64,000 nt of DNA from assembly GCA_020086605.1 (NCBI GenBank), contig JACBWW010000016.1, forward strand, positions 15,760,516-15,824,515, read 5' to 3'. The stretch is from Lanius collurio. Its lineage: Eukaryota; Chordata; Aves; Passeriformes; Laniidae. Below the pieces are notes generated by a model. The model made no database searches. It had not been told where the DNA came from and saw only the letters and a list, made by a program, of their open reading frames with translations. The translations under genes and the position numbers were made by a program. Below, piece by piece: positions 62,901 through 64,000 of this stretch. Within the stretch, counting starts at the first letter, position 1. Every line of letters begins with the position of its first letter.

Positions 62901-63400
62901 ATCATTTTATCCATGAGAGGCCTTAAATTAGAACTTGTCACTTGCCTTCTGCCTAAGGAGCATTAGAAGGCTGTGGGGCTAGCAACATCGAGTGCAATGT
63001 TGTGGGGAGAGTGCGGTGCAGGCTGGCCCCAGTGCTGCTGTACCCACAGGGCAGCTGTGCAGTGAGAAGGTGGAGACTTTAACAGACCGGGGAGTGCATG
63101 GAATTTGCACTGTCTGCGTGGCGTGAGCTGTGCGGTGGAAGGGCAGCTGGTGGGGTCCGTGCCGCCCGGCGTTGTCCGTGAAGTCTAGTGTGGTCCAGGG
63201 GTGGAGGCTTTGCCACACCAGGGAGGTGGCACAGAGCCGTGCAGAAGGTGGGCAGGACCTTTGGGGTGTGCAATTGCTGTGAGGACTTGCAGAAGCCGGA
63301 GGATGGTGTGAAGGCAGTGGCTGGACTGTGCAGCAGGCACAGGTGCTGCGTGGGGCATTGACGGAAGCACCCTAGGGCTGCTTTGCTCTGTGTCGTGGCT
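47961..63400. other. Intergenic region downstream of KDM4A
   Basis: I find no coding exon, RNA gene or recognisable transposon in these 15.4 kb. The first 3 kb is AT-rich like the KDM4A introns. About 51.1-57.4 kb is GC-richer, with many overlapping open frames that look like composition effects. AT-rich blocks at about 58140-58300, 60595-60870 and 62755-62960 stand out from their surroundings. Non-coding transcripts cannot be ruled out from sequence alone. Confidence 0.6.
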
Positions 63401-64000
63401 GCAGCTTGGCTGTGCAGAGCGGGGCAGGGCTGAGAAGCCATCGGAGCGGTGCTCGGCTGTCGGGCAGTGCCGCGCTTGAAGGGAGACGCAGCTCATTCAG
63501 TGCCGTGCCTGGAGAGGGGACGATGCCGTGTCACTGCAGGGGCGCAGCGGCCGGGCAGGAGCTGAGGTGCCTCAGCTGGCGGAAGGTGCAGTGATGTGGG
63601 GTGACAATGCGGAGCCGCACAGCGGGTGCAGGGCTTGCATGGGTCACCCAGTCCCGTGCCTGGAGGCACCGCAGTGCTGTGGAGGTGCCACGGCGTGACT
63701 GAGGAGCGGCAGCTGTATTAGGAGGAGGAGCGATGCCCGGCAGGGGCCGTGAAGGGGGACCGGGGCCGGGCCGTTTCCCGCGGCGCCACCGCCACGCGCT
63801 GATTCCGAGGGGCGCGGGGAGCGTTCCGCGCACGCGCACCGCCGCCCTGCCGCAGCGCTCCTCCGGCGGGCACCCCCCGCCCGTGCGCCATTGGCTGCGG
63901 ACGCCTCCCGCGATTGGCCGGGGCGTGGCCCCCGCGCCGTGCCATTGGCCGGCGGCGGCCGCTATGCGGGCGGGCCCCGCCCCACATAGGACTGCTTACA
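63400..64000. promoter_or_regulatory. CpG island with CCAAT boxes, likely promoter of the next gene
   Basis: CpG density rises from about 63400 and becomes very high after 63730. Three inverted CCAAT boxes (ATTGG) occur at 63890-63894, 63913-63917 and 63944-63948, among GC boxes such as GGGGCGTGGCC, and there is no TATA box. In other amniotes ST3GAL3 follows KDM4A on the same strand, so this is probably its promoter, but no ST3GAL3 coding sequence lies in the window and the direction of transcription cannot be read here. Confidence 0.6.

Noticed and set aside
47961..63400. Avian counterpart of the human antisense RNA KDM4A-AS1
   Set aside because: I see no splice or polyadenylation pattern that would define it; its absence or presence cannot be judged from sequence alone.
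63400..64000. First coding exon of ST3GAL3
   Set aside because: No frame here resembles the short cytoplasmic tail and membrane anchor expected at the start of that protein; the gene is inferred only from synteny.

Overview
This is vertebrate nuclear DNA, almost certainly from a bird and probably a songbird (passerine). The evidence is three CR1 retrotransposon fragments, a SINE with a tRNA-Ile-like head and a CR1-like tail, compact introns with GT/AG boundaries, CpG-island promoters, and protein-level matches to two vertebrate genes that are neighbours in other amniotes (PTPRF then KDM4A; ST3GAL3 is expected next). I see no bacterial, viral or CRISPR content.

Layout, left to right, with both genes on the + strand. 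(1) 1-20340: the 3' part of PTPRF (receptor tyrosine phosphatase LAR). Eleven coding exons, joined in frame across every junction, encode the last 550 residues: the catalytic D1 domain, the D2 domain and the C-terminus FDHYAT, with a stop at 18737-18739. A 3' UTR of about 1.6 kb follows. The ectodomain, transmembrane segment and start of D1 lie upstream of the window. (2) 20340-24600: intergenic, with two CR1 fragments. (3) 24640-25900: CpG island and promoter of KDM4A. (4) 25534-46321: the complete coding region of KDM4A (JMJD2A, histone H3K9me3/H3K36me3 demethylase). Twenty-one coding exons give 1047 codons plus stop, with JmjN, JmjC, PHD, extended PHD and double Tudor domains. Every catalytic, zinc and methyl-lysine cage residue I checked is present and, up to the central linker, has the same number as in the human protein. 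(5) 46322 to about 47960: KDM4A 3' UTR. (6) 47960-63400: intergenic, no gene I can support, including a GC-richer block (about 51.1-57.4 kb) and several AT-rich blocks that could be conserved regulatory elements. (7) 63400-64000: a second CpG island with three inverted CCAAT boxes in its last 110 bp, probably the promoter of the next gene (ST3GAL3 by synteny; no coding exon of it is visible).

The two genes are not functionally coupled. PTPRF is a plasma-membrane adhesion phosphatase of neurons and epithelia, and KDM4A is a nuclear chromatin regulator; they are linked by old synteny. I found no undescribed biological system. The best points for a second look are the tRNA-Ile/CR1 SINE, the matched exon structure of the two phosphatase domains, a Gly-to-Ser change beside the KDM4A iron ligand, a CR1 copy inserted about 20 bp from a KDM4A splice donor, and the promoter CCAAT clusters.
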